From UBA10649 sp963793105 (GTDB lineage: Bacteria > Actinomycetota > Actinomycetes > S36-B12): DNA of 64,000 nt. The translations under genes were made by a program, and so were the position numbers. Positions 55,250 through 63,529 of this stretch are shown one piece after another; the first letter of the stretch is position 1; each line of letters begins with the position of its first letter. The stretch is taken from the NCBI GenBank assembly GCA_963793105.1, contig CAWBZB010000006.1, positions 1-64,000 on the forward strand. Reading direction: 5' to 3'. A model generated the notes under the pieces. It saw nothing but the letters and a program-made list of their open reading frames with translations. It was not told the DNA's origin and ran no database searches.

Positions 55250-56457
55250 CCGCGGGCCAGGTCTATGCCGAACCAGGCGGCGGCCGTCTCGACGTCCTTG
55301 TCCCCGCGACCGGACAGGTTCACGATGATCACGGCCTCCGGGCCCAGCTCCCGACCGAGCCGCATGGCGCCGGCCAGCGCGTGCGCCGTCTCGATCGCAG
55401 GGATGATGCCCTCGGTACGGCACAGCGCGGCAAAGGCCTCCATGGCCTCGGCGTCGTCGACCGGCTCGTAGACGGCACGCCCGGTGTCGTGCAGCCACGA
55501 GTGCTCCGGGCCGACGCCCGGGTAGTCCAGTCCCGCAGAGATGGAATGCGACGGGAGCGTCTGGCCCCACTCGTCCTGCATGACGTACGTGCGCGCCCCA
55601 TGGAGGACTCCCGGGCTGCCAGCGGCGAACCGCGACGCGTGGCGGCCGGTCTGGACGCCCTCTCCCCCGGCCTCGTAGCCGCGCAGCCGGACCGCCTCGT
55701 CGTCGAGGAAGGCGCTGAACAAGCCCATCGCGTTCGAGCCGCCGCCGACGCATGCCACGACCGCGTCCGGAAGCCGGCCCTCCGCCTCGAGGATCTGCTC
55801 TCGGGCCTCCCGGCCGATCACTTCGTGGAAGTGGCGCACCATGGTCGGGAAGGGGGCCGGGCCCGTCACCGTCCCCAGCACGTAGTGGGTGCGGTCGACG
55901 GTGGTGACCCAGTCCCGCATCGCCTCGTTGATCGCGTCCTTGAGCGTGCGGCTGCCCGCTGTCACCGGGATCACCTCGGCGCCGAGGAGCTTCATCCGCG
56001 CGACGTTGAGCGCCTGCCTCCGGGTGTCCTCCTCGCCCATGTACACCGTGCATTCCAGGCCCATCAGGGCGGCGGCCGTCGCTGTGGCGACACCGTGCTG
56101 TCCGGCCCCGGTCTCGGCGATGACACGTTCCTTGCCCATCCGTCGGGTGAGCAGCGCCTGACCGAGGACGTTGTTGATCTTGTGGGATCCGGTGTGGTTG
56201 AGGTCCTCGCGCTTGAGGTAGATCCGGGCGCCGCCGCAGAGCTCCCCGAACCGGCGGGCCGGGGTCAGCGGGTTCGGGCGCCCGGTGTACGTGCGCTCGA
56301 GCTCGGCCAGTTCCGCGACGAATGCGGCGTCGAGGGTAGCCGCCCGGAACGCCGCATCCAGTTCGTCCAGGGCGGCGGTCAGCGCCTCAGGGACGAAGCG
56401 CCCCCCATAGGGCCCGAAATGCCCGGGGAGGCCTGCGTCAGCAGCCGACGTGCCCAT
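55246..56457 (-). CDS. trpB: Tryptophan synthase beta subunit
   Basis: PLP enzyme joining indole and serine. 403 residues; RPNPLTPARRF, the PLP-Lys block KREDLNHTGSHKINN, AETGAGQHGVATA and GGGSNAMGLF. ATG 56457 is chosen because GGAGG lies 8 bases upstream; a GTG at 56478 would add seven residues. Six bases separate that GTG from trpC. Confidence 0.96.
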   Translation of the reverse strand: MGTSAADAGLPGHFGPYGGRFVPEALTAALDELDAAFRAATLDAAFVAELAELERTYTGRPNPLTPARRFGELCGGARIYLKREDLNHTGSHKINNVLGQALLTRRMGKERVIAETGAGQHGVATATAAALMGLECTVYMGEEDTRRQALNVARMKLLGAEVIPVTAGSRTLKDAINEAMRDWVTTVDRTHYVLGTVTGPAPFPTMVRHFHEVIGREAREQILEAEGRLPDAVVACVGGGSNAMGLFSAFLDDEAVRLRGYEAGGEGVQTGRHASRFAAGSPGVLHGARTYVMQDEWGQTLPSHSISAGLDYPGVGPEHSWLHDTGRAVYEPVDDAEAMEAFAALCRTEGIIPAIETAHALAGAMRLGRELGPEAVIIVNLSGRGDKDVETAAAWFGIDLARG

Positions 56458-56484
56458 TGCCCCGACCTCCGCCGTCACCGTCGC

Positions 56485-57294
56485 TCATCCACGTCCGTGC
56501 CGGAGTGCCGGATGGGCACCGGCCGTGACGAGGTCATGCACCGCGGACCGCGGATCCTTGCCCGTGACGAGGCTCTCGCCGACGAGTACGGCATCGGCCC
56601 CCGCCTCGGCGTACACGATGAGGTCGTGGGGGTCGCGCACGCCGGACTCCGCGATCTTGATGCACGAGTCCGGGATCCTGCCGGCCACGCGCGCGAAGAC
56701 GCCGCGATCCACTTCGAGGGTCTTGAGGTTCCGCGCATTCACGCCGACGACGTGCGCCCCCGCGTCGATCGCGCGATCGATCTCGCCCTCGTCATGGACC
56801 TCGACGAGGGCGGTGAGCCCGAGGCTCTGAGTACGTTCGATCAGGCTCACGAGCGCCGACTGCTCGAGGGCCGCCACGATCAGCAGGATCATGTCTGCCC
56901 CGTAGGCCTTCGCCTCCCACAACTGGTAGCTGGTGACGATGAAGTCCTTCCGCAGGACAGGGATGTCGACTGCGGCCCGGACCGCGACGAGGTCGGCCAG
57001 CGACCCGCCGAACCGACGCTCCTCGGTAAGCACGCTGATGCAGTGGGCCCCGCCCAGCTCGTACTCGACGGCGAGAGCGGCCGGGTCCGAGATATCCGCC
57101 AGCGGACCGCGGCTCGGGCTCGCACGCTTCACCTCGGCGATCACGCACACGTCGTCGTCCGCGAGAACCGCGGCGGCATCACGGGCCTGCGGGACGCCCA
57201 GCGCCCGGGCCTTGAGCTCGTCGAGCGGGACACGCTCCATCCGCGCCGCGACGTCCTGCCGCACGCCACCGACGATCTCGTCCAGAACGCTCAC
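56485..57294 (-). CDS. trpC: Indole-3-glycerol phosphate synthase
   Basis: Ring closure step of tryptophan synthesis. 269 residues; VIAEVKRASPSRG with the catalytic Lys, LRKDFIVTSYQLWEA, and VGVNARNLKTLEVD. GTG 57294 has TACTCT exactly 6 bases upstream and no ribosome site, so trpC-trpB-trpA probably has its own leaderless promoter, separate from trpE. Confidence 0.97.
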   Translation of the reverse strand: MSVLDEIVGGVRQDVAARMERVPLDELKARALGVPQARDAAAVLADDDVCVIAEVKRASPSRGPLADISDPAALAVEYELGGAHCISVLTEERRFGGSLADLVAVRAAVDIPVLRKDFIVTSYQLWEAKAYGADMILLIVAALEQSALVSLIERTQSLGLTALVEVHDEGEIDRAIDAGAHVVGVNARNLKTLEVDRGVFARVAGRIPDSCIKIAESGVRDPHDLIVYAEAGADAVLVGESLVTGKDPRSAVHDLVTAGAHPALRHGRG

Positions 57295-57306
57295 GCGCCA
57301 AGAGTA
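57295..57306 (-). promoter_or_regulatory. Putative leaderless promoter of trpC-trpB-trpA
   Basis: TACTCT (57306-57301), 6 bases, then the trpC GTG. It lies in the 52-base gap after the DUF2752 gene. No trp attenuator peptide is visible. Confidence 0.55.
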
Positions 57307-57346
57307 GCCACGCCGTCGCCCACGCCTCGCCGCCGGTCGGACTCGC

Positions 57347-57829
57347 CTATCCGATGCCCGAGCCGAGATACGGGACGAAGTTGCGGACGACCCCGAAAGC
57401 GAGCACGAGGACGAGCGTCACCACCATGATCGTGTTGCGTCTGCGGAACTGCTCATACGTCACTGCATCCTGCTCACCACGCCATGAGCGCAGCAGCCAC
57501 CGGATCCACAGGACGACGGCAAGCGGCACGAACACGACGAGAAGGATGTTGTGGTCCAGCGCGCCGCCGATGTCTCCGGTGATGAGGTCGTGCGTGCCTC
57601 GCATGATGCCGCAGCCCGGGCAGTCCACCCCGAAGAGCGCCTGCGTCGGACACAGGGGGTAGTGGCCCGGCTCGTTCGGGTCGACGGCCGCCAGGTACCC
57701 CAGACCGGCGAGCACCCCCACCAGCGAGGCCAGCGGGGCGAGCAGTCGCCGAGTCCGCGAGCGGTCGTCCGTGCGCGCCTGAACGACCACCTCGTCGGGT
57801 GCGAAGACCGCGGTCCGCTCAGGAGCCAT
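57347..57829 (-). CDS. DUF2752 membrane protein
   Basis: 160 residues. Family core LCPTQALFGVDCPGCGIMRG (three cysteines) follows the first membrane helix (about 31-48); GALDHNILLVVFVPLAVVL begins the second helix and a third is near 136-152. Function unknown. It overlaps the end of the histidine kinase gene by 11 bases, so it may be translated with it. DUF2752 genes are common in actinobacterial trp loci. Confidence 0.88.
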   Translation of the reverse strand: MAPERTAVFAPDEVVVQARTDDRSRTRRLLAPLASLVGVLAGLGYLAAVDPNEPGHYPLCPTQALFGVDCPGCGIMRGTHDLITGDIGGALDHNILLVVFVPLAVVLWIRWLLRSWRGEQDAVTYEQFRRRNTIMVVTLVLVLAFGVVRNFVPYLGSGIG

Positions 57830-59246
57830 GCCACGACGATACGCGGGAGTCGCGCTCCGTGAGCGGAAGACGGACCGTGAACCGCGCGCCGCCCTCCCGC
57901 GAGCTGCCTGCCTCGGCGTACCCGCCCAGGCCGAGGGCGAGACGGCCGACCAGGGCCAGCCCCAGCCCTGTCCCGACCGGCCGCACGCCGCGGTACCGCT
58001 CGTGCAGCACCCCGGGCTCGAACGCGACGGCGATGTCGTCAGCCGTCAGCCCCGGCCCGCTGTCGCGCAGTTCGACGACTGCGTGGCCGTCCTCCTGCCG
58101 CACGGCCAGCACGATCACCGAGGACGGCGGCGAGACGCGCAGGGCGTTCTCCGCCAGGTTGTCGATGATCTGCCGCACCCGAATCGGGTCCGTGCGCGCG
58201 ACCAGAGGCTCGTCGGGCAGCTCGAGCACCACCTCGACGCCTTCGGGACCGGCGCGGTCGCGCCACACTGCGCCGGCGTCCCCGGCGATCTCCCCGACGT
58301 CCACCTCGACGGGAGCGATGTGGAAGTCGACGGCACCAAGCCTGGCGAGGTCGAGCAGGTCCGACACGAGTCGATCCAGGCGCGCCGCCTCGGCCGCCAC
58401 CGTCGCGCCCGTCCTCGGGACATCGGGTCCCTCGATCACCCCGTCGGACAGCGCCTCGGCATAGCCCTTGACGGCGGTCAGCGGCGTGCGCAGCTCGTGC
58501 GACACCGAGAGCAGGAACTCCCGCTGCCGGCCCTCGGAGGTGACGAGGGCGGCGTTCAGCCGGTTCAGCGACTCCGCGATGTCGGCGATCTCGATCGGGC
58601 CCTCGGGTCGAAGCGTGACGCTGCGCGAGCCGGCGGCCATCTCATTGGCCGCATCCCGCGCTGCACGGAGGGGCCGGGTGAGCCGGCGGGCTGCCACGTA
58701 GCCGATCGGCACCGCGATGAGCAGTCCGAGCAGGAGGGCCACCGCGATGCGCCGCACGGCCTCCACCGCCTCGACGCCCACCACGGTGAACGGCTGCTCC
58801 AGGACGACCGCGCCGCCGTCGGCCAGCGGCCGGGCCTCGAGCAGCACCGGTCCCTCCGCCGTCACGCCCTCCGACGAGACCGAGGCGCCCGCCATGACCT
58901 GCGCGAGCTCCTCCTTGGACATCCCCGGAGGCGGCGGTCCCCCCGGCGCGACGAGGTACCCGGTGATCTCCTCCGCCTGCAGGGCCGAGATCAGCGGACG
59001 AGGAAGCGGTTGGTCCCGATCCGTCGGTCCGCGGTCCAGGGCCGTGGCCGTCAGGTCCGCCAGCCGCGAGAGGTCCGCACGAGTCTGGCTCTCGGCGGCC
59101 GATCGGACCAGCGGGTAGGAGAAGAGCCCGGCGACCAGGACGGCGATCGCGGCGATGGCGGACGTCAGCAGGACGGTCCGGGTGACCAGGCTCATCCGCC
59201 CGCCCGCGGCGTGATGGACGGCCGGAGCGGCGGGCTCTGCGCTCAT
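57819..59246 (-). CDS. Two-component sensor histidine kinase
   Basis: 475 residues: membrane helices at about 22-42 and 164-186 around an external sensor part of about 120 residues with a Pro-rich PGGPPPPG stretch; HAMP (187-240); HisKA with SHELRTPL, phospho-His about 250; HATPase with an N box NLAENAL, G1 DSGPGL and G2 GTGLGLALV. ATG overlaps the regulator stop. The signal is not evident. Coupling to DUF2752 suggests a joint function. Confidence 0.93.
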   Translation of the reverse strand: MSAEPAAPAVHHAAGGRMSLVTRTVLLTSAIAAIAVLVAGLFSYPLVRSAAESQTRADLSRLADLTATALDRGPTDRDQPLPRPLISALQAEEITGYLVAPGGPPPPGMSKEELAQVMAGASVSSEGVTAEGPVLLEARPLADGGAVVLEQPFTVVGVEAVEAVRRIAVALLLGLLIAVPIGYVAARRLTRPLRAARDAANEMAAGSRSVTLRPEGPIEIADIAESLNRLNAALVTSEGRQREFLLSVSHELRTPLTAVKGYAEALSDGVIEGPDVPRTGATVAAEAARLDRLVSDLLDLARLGAVDFHIAPVEVDVGEIAGDAGAVWRDRAGPEGVEVVLELPDEPLVARTDPIRVRQIIDNLAENALRVSPPSSVIVLAVRQEDGHAVVELRDSGPGLTADDIAVAFEPGVLHERYRGVRPVGTGLGLALVGRLALGLGGYAEAGSSREGGARFTVRLPLTERDSRVSSWHGS

Positions 59247-59938
59247 CCCGCGCCCGTTTCCTCCGCGGAGTAGCCGACCCCGCGGACGGTGCGGATCGGA
59301 CTCGCGTCGCCGAGCTTCGCCCGCACCTGCGCGACATGGACGTCGACGGTCCTGGTGCCGACCACCGCGGCGTATCCCCAGACCTCGGACAGCAGGTGCT
59401 CGCGCGTGAAGACCCTGCCGGGCGCCTGCATCAGGTGGGCGAGGAGGTCGAACTCGGTCGCGGTCAGGGACACCGGGGCGCCGTCGACCGCGACCCTGCG
59501 GGTGACGAGGTCCACGTGGACGGCCCCGAGCACCAGCGGCGCCTCGTCCGCCGACACGAGGGAGGCCCTGCGCACGACGGACTTGATGCGGGCGACCACC
59601 TCACGGGGACTGAACGGCTTGGTGATGTAGTCGTCGGCGCCCAGCTCAAGTCCCAGCACGCGGTCGATCTCATCGTCACGGGCGGTGCAGAACAGGATCG
59701 GAACCCAGTTGCCCTCTGCCCGGAGCTGGCGGCAGACCTCGGTTCCGTCGATCTCGGGCAGCCCCACGTCGAGCACGATCGCCGCGGGATGCATGGTGCG
59801 CGCCGCCGCGAGCGCGGACCGGCCGTCGGATGCCACCTGCACCCCGAAGCCCTCTCGCGAGATGTACAGCCGCAGGAGATCGGAGATGGCCCGTTCATCC
59901 TCGACCACGAGGATGAGGCCACGGGCGTCGGCAGTCAC
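59243..59938 (-). CDS. OmpR/PhoB-type response regulator
   Basis: 231 residues: receiver domain with acidic pair Glu-13/Asp-14, phospho-acceptor Asp-57 (VLDVGLPEIDG) and Lys-107 (ITKPFSPRE), then a C-terminal winged helix (about 135-231, LTATEFDLLAHLMQAPGRVF and TRTVDVHVAQVRAKLG). GTG start; CAGGCT 6 bases upstream is a weak leaderless promoter candidate. Targets unknown. Confidence 0.94.
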   Translation of the reverse strand: MTADARGLILVVEDERAISDLLRLYISREGFGVQVASDGRSALAAARTMHPAAIVLDVGLPEIDGTEVCRQLRAEGNWVPILFCTARDDEIDRVLGLELGADDYITKPFSPREVVARIKSVVRRASLVSADEAPLVLGAVHVDLVTRRVAVDGAPVSLTATEFDLLAHLMQAPGRVFTREHLLSEVWGYAAVVGTRTVDVHVAQVRAKLGDASPIRTVRGVGYSAEETGAG

Positions 59939-60059
59939 AAGGCCAGCCTGTCAGACGACGGCCCCCCGTTCCGCCTGCGGCGGTGCGGACGCCGTCAGCA
60001 TCATGTCAATTCCCGGTAAGGGCGGCCCTCCGGGGCGCGACCGGCGCCTCACTCGTCGA

Positions 60060-60290
60060 TCAGGCGGGCTTCTTCCCCATGCCCATCATCGCCATCACCT
60101 TTCCCACCACCGCGCCGACCACGACCAGGCCGACCCCGACCCAGAACATCGGCCAGTTGCCCAGCACGATCCCGAGTGTCCCGACGATGAAGGCGATCAC
60201 GATGATCGCGACGGTGGTCCACGCCGCGGGAGTCGACCCGTGATCGTCGTGATGAACGTCGGCGGCGGGGACGGCAGGCTGCGAGGACAT
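60060..60290 (-). CDS. HGxxPAAW-motif small membrane protein (DUF6704-like)
   Basis: 76 residues from ATG 60290. A soluble N-terminus with HGSTPAAWT precedes two membrane helices (about 25-45 and 48-68) and a Met-rich basic tail, MAMMGMGKKPA. The motif and position next to trpE/TIGR02234 match a conserved actinobacterial family of unknown function. Confidence 0.8.
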   Translation of the reverse strand: MSSQPAVPAADVHHDDHGSTPAAWTTVAIIVIAFIVGTLGIVLGNWPMFWVGVGLVVVGAVVGKVMAMMGMGKKPA

Positions 60291-60294
60291 GGCG

Positions 60295-60870
60295 TCATTC
60301 AACCAGATCGTCGGTCGGATCACGGCCGGTGTCCTGCAGGTCCCAGGCACTTCTGCTCGCCACGTGCGGCGACGGCCGTTCGTAGCGTCCGCCCATCGCG
60401 GGCCATCGGCGTCCCCGTGCCGCGATCCAGATGCCAGCGGCTACGACAGCCAGGCCGCCGACCAGTGCCGGGAGCCACCCCAGCGTCGACGTCGACGCCA
60501 CCGAGACCTGCGTGCCGACCTGGGAGCTGACCACGTCGTCGACCATCGTTGCCGGCCTCGACGCGAACACCCCGGACGCGAGCACTGCCACCAGTCCGGC
60601 GAGCGCGGCGATGACCGCCACGACGAGGCGACCCCACGATCGAGTCGCCAGCACCCCGGCCGTGGCCGCGAGGGCGACCCATGCGGACATCGATGCGCCG
60701 GGGAAGAGGTCCTGGCCGGCCAGGTCCTGGCCCTGCACGGCTTCATCCGATCCGGTGAGGAGCGGCACCTGCGCCGTGGCCCACGTCAGGCCGAATGACA
60801 CCAGGAGCACGAGGCCGCCCAGCGCCAGGAGCAGCAGTGCTCCTGCATAGGCGCGTCGCGGGTCGCCCAC
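60295..60870 (-). CDS. TIGR02234-type trp-operon membrane protein
   Basis: 191 residues from the GTG at 60870, four bases after the trpE stop. Four hydrophobic segments: about 8-30, 62-78, 84-102 and 133-152, with a first external loop of LTWATAQVPLLTG. This arrangement and position next to trpE fit the tryptophan-associated transmembrane protein family. A longer TTG start overlapping trpE is possible. Role unknown. Confidence 0.82.
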   Translation of the reverse strand: MGDPRRAYAGALLLLALGGLVLLVSFGLTWATAQVPLLTGSDEAVQGQDLAGQDLFPGASMSAWVALAATAGVLATRSWGRLVVAVIAALAGLVAVLASGVFASRPATMVDDVVSSQVGTQVSVASTSTLGWLPALVGGLAVVAAGIWIAARGRRWPAMGGRYERPSPHVASRSAWDLQDTGRDPTDDLVE

Positions 60871-60874
60871 GAGC

Positions 60875-62440
60875 TCAGGACCCGGCCGCCAGGGTCCGCG
60901 CGGCCGCAACCGCGCGGAGAACGGCAGCCGCCTTGTTCGCGCACTCGGTGGCCTCGGCCTCGGGCACGGAATCCGCGACGATCCCAGCCCCGGCCTGCAC
61001 GTAGGCGACGTTGTCCTTGATCAGCGCGGTCCGGATCGCGATCGCGGCGTCGAGGTTCCCGGCGAAGTCGAAGTACCCCACGCACCCGCCGTACAGTCCG
61101 CGGCGAAGGCCCTCGAGCTCGTCGATGATGGCCATCGCCCGCGGCTTGGGAGCACCCGAGAGCGTCCCGGCCGGGAAGGTGGCCGCGAGCACGTCGTATG
61201 CCGAGCGCCCGTCGGCGAGATCGCCCGTGACCGTGGACACCAGGTGCATGACATGGGAGTAGCGCTCGACGCTCATGAAGTCGACGACCGATACGGAGCC
61301 GGGGCCGCACACCCGGCCCAGGTCGTTGCGGGCGAGGTCGACCAGCATGACGTGCTCGGCCCGCTCCTTCACGTCCTTGCTCATCTCCTCGGCGAGAGCG
61401 GCGTCCTCCTCGGGAGTCGAACCGCGTGGGCGGGTTCCGGCGATGGGATGCAGGACGCAGTGTCCGCCCGTGACCGTGACCAGTGCCTCGGGTGACGATC
61501 CGACGATGTCGAAGGCCACGTCCTCCGAGAGGGAGCCGGACGTCTCGTTCGCATCCCCGTGGTCATCGGCCGGGACCCGGATCAGGTACATGTACGGGCT
61601 CGGGTTCGTGGCACGAAGGATGCGGTACACGTCCAGGGCCGACGCCGGACACGGGGCGGCGAACCGCTGCGAGAGGACGATCTGGAAGGCGTCGCCGGCG
61701 CGGATGTACTCCTTCGCCCGATCCACCTGAGCCAGGTACTCCGCGGCAGGGGTGGCCGAGTGGACCTCGGCCGGGGCGAACGCGTCGTAGGTGGAGATGG
61801 CGACGAGCTGGGGATCCGCGAGGCGCCCCTGCATGCGGTCGAGGCGGGCGACCGCATCGCGCCAGGCCTCGTCGACCCGCTCGTCGGAGGCGTCGTAGTT
61901 GATGGCGTTCGCGATGAGCAGCACCGAACCGTCGGCGTGATCGAGTACCGCCAGGTCGGTGGCCAGGAGGAAGCCGAGATCGGGGATGCCGAGCTCATCG
62001 GGGTTGTCGTCCGGCACCCGTTCCCAGGCGCGCACAGCGTCGTAGGTGAGGTAGCCGACCAGGCCGCCGGTCAGTGGCGGGAGTCCCGGAAGGGGGTCGG
62101 TGCGCAGCAGGTCGACCGTGTCCCGCAAGGCCTCGACGGCGCTTCCGCCCCCGGGGACCCCGCGAGGTGCGCGCCCGAGCCAGACCGCCTCGTCTCCCCG
62201 CTGGGTCAGCATCGCGGCGCACCTCACCCCGATGAAGGAGTAGCGCGACCAGTTGCGTCCCTGCTCGGCCGACTCCAGCAGGAACGTCCCGGCGCGGTCG
62301 CCGCACAGCGCCTCGAACAGCCCCACCGCGGTGATGCCGTCGGCCAGCAGGCGGCGCACGACCGGGATGACGCGACGTTCCTGGGCCAGGCGCCGGAAGC
62401 TCTCGAGGTCGGGCGCGACGACCCCGGTGAAGTCGGTCAT
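60875..62440 (-). CDS. trpE: Anthranilate synthase component I
   Basis: Makes anthranilate from chorismate. 521 residues; N-terminal feedback-type region with LLESAEQGRNWSRYSFIG, chorismate-binding domain with IAGTRPRGSTPEED, DLARNDLGRVC, and GTLSGAPKPRAMAIIDELEG. The start ATG overlaps the hisI stop (ATGA). No trpG is adjacent; glutamine amidotransferase must come from elsewhere. Confidence 0.96.
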   Translation of the reverse strand: MTDFTGVVAPDLESFRRLAQERRVIPVVRRLLADGITAVGLFEALCGDRAGTFLLESAEQGRNWSRYSFIGVRCAAMLTQRGDEAVWLGRAPRGVPGGGSAVEALRDTVDLLRTDPLPGLPPLTGGLVGYLTYDAVRAWERVPDDNPDELGIPDLGFLLATDLAVLDHADGSVLLIANAINYDASDERVDEAWRDAVARLDRMQGRLADPQLVAISTYDAFAPAEVHSATPAAEYLAQVDRAKEYIRAGDAFQIVLSQRFAAPCPASALDVYRILRATNPSPYMYLIRVPADDHGDANETSGSLSEDVAFDIVGSSPEALVTVTGGHCVLHPIAGTRPRGSTPEEDAALAEEMSKDVKERAEHVMLVDLARNDLGRVCGPGSVSVVDFMSVERYSHVMHLVSTVTGDLADGRSAYDVLAATFPAGTLSGAPKPRAMAIIDELEGLRRGLYGGCVGYFDFAGNLDAAIAIRTALIKDNVAYVQAGAGIVADSVPEAEATECANKAAAVLRAVAAARTLAAGS

Positions 62441-62799
62441 CGGGTCACCACGGAGTCGAGTTCGAGCCGATCGGCGTCGAAGCACGTGCGGTCACCGGTG
62501 TGGCAGGCGCCTCCGGTCTGCTCGACGAGCAGGAGCAGGGTGTCCGCGTCGCAGTCCAGGCGCGCCTCGCGCACCATCTGGATGTGGCCGGACGTGTCGC
62601 CCTTGGCCCAGCGCTCCCCCCGGCTGCGGCTGTAGTACACCGCCCGGCCGGTCTCGAGCGTCTCCCGCAGGCTGTCGGCGGTCATCCAGGCCAGCATGAG
62701 CACCTCGTGGCTGTCCCACTGCTGCGCGATCGCCGGGATGAGTCCCGCGTCATCGAAGCGCGCACGGGCGAGGAATGCGTCGATCTGCTCGGGCGACAT
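62437..62799 (-). CDS. hisI: Phosphoribosyl-AMP cyclohydrolase
   Basis: Third step of histidine synthesis. 120 residues; MLAWMTADSLRETLETGRA, SRSRGERWAKGDTSGH and the metal-binding cysteines DCDADT and QTGGACHTG. Not fused to HisE, which is encoded at 20.7 kb. ATG 62799 is preceded by CAGAAT 6 bases upstream. Confidence 0.96.
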   Translation of the reverse strand: MSPEQIDAFLARARFDDAGLIPAIAQQWDSHEVLMLAWMTADSLRETLETGRAVYYSRSRGERWAKGDTSGHIQMVREARLDCDADTLLLLVEQTGGACHTGDRTCFDADRLELDSVVTR

Positions 62800-62820
62800 G
62801 CGCCCATTCTGCCGTTGGGG

Positions 62821-62841
62821 GCCCCGCGAGGGTCGCGGGGC
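62821..62841. repeat. Perfect hairpin in the hisI / TIGR03085 divergent region
   Basis: GCCCCGCGA-GGG-TCGCGGGGC: nine G-C-rich pairs and a 3-base loop, in an 88-base divergent gap. It could end transcripts arriving from hisF or be an operator; neither is shown. Confidence 0.5.
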
Positions 62842-62887
62842 TCCGACCCGACCTGCGTTGCGTCGCTCCGTGGGAGAGGATCGAGTC

Positions 62888-63529
62888 ATGAGCTCATCGG
62901 ACGACGCCAGACGAGAACGCCGTGACCTCGCAGAGCTGATGCTCGCCATGGGCCCGGATGCGCCGACCTTGTGCGGGGAGTGGACCACCAAGGACCTGGC
63001 CGCGCATCTCGTCGTGCGGGAGTCCCGACCGGACGCCGGGGTGGGGCTGGTGTTCCCCCCGCTCGCGGGCTGGACCGACCGCGTGACTCGGGCGGCGGCC
63101 ACCCAGTCCTACCCCGAGCTGGTGCGCAAGGTGCGCACCGGACCCCCAACGCTGTCCGTCTTCTCCCTGCCGGGCGCAGAGGGCATGGCGAACCTCGTCG
63201 AGTACTTCGTGCACCACGAGGATGTCCGTCGTGCGCAGCCGGGCTGGAAGCCGCGCGAACTCCCGCCGGCACTGGCCGACGGGCTGTGGTCGCGCCTGCG
63301 ACAGCTGACGCGGCTGACGTACCGGGAGGTGCCCGTCGGCGTCACCCTCGAGCGCACCGACGGCTCCGGGGGCACCCATGTCGCCCGCTCGGGGCGGCCC
63401 GTGGTGACTCTGCGGGGAACTGCCCAGGAGCTCCTGCTGCGCAGCCACGGCCGTCGAGAGGTGATCGTCGACGTCGAAGGCACCCCGGCCGCCATCGAGG
63501 CATTCGAGGCCGCGCGCCTGCGCGTCTAG
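62888..63529 (+). CDS. TIGR03085 family metal-binding protein
   Basis: 213 residues from ATG 62888, with GAGAGGA 8-9 bases upstream. DinB/MDMPI-like N-terminal helices with CGEWTTKDLAAHLVVRE, then EYFVHHEDVRRAQPGW carrying further metal-ligand His residues, and an SCP2-like end (GTAQELLLRSHGRREV). Actinobacterial family of unknown reaction. Placed against the strand between hisF and hisI; its TAG overlaps the hisF TAG within CTAG. Confidence 0.88.
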   Translation: MSSSDDARRERRDLAELMLAMGPDAPTLCGEWTTKDLAAHLVVRESRPDAGVGLVFPPLAGWTDRVTRAAATQSYPELVRKVRTGPPTLSVFSLPGAEGMANLVEYFVHHEDVRRAQPGWKPRELPPALADGLWSRLRQLTRLTYREVPVGVTLERTDGSGGTHVARSGRPVVTLRGTAQELLLRSHGRREVIVDVEGTPAAIEAFEAARLRV

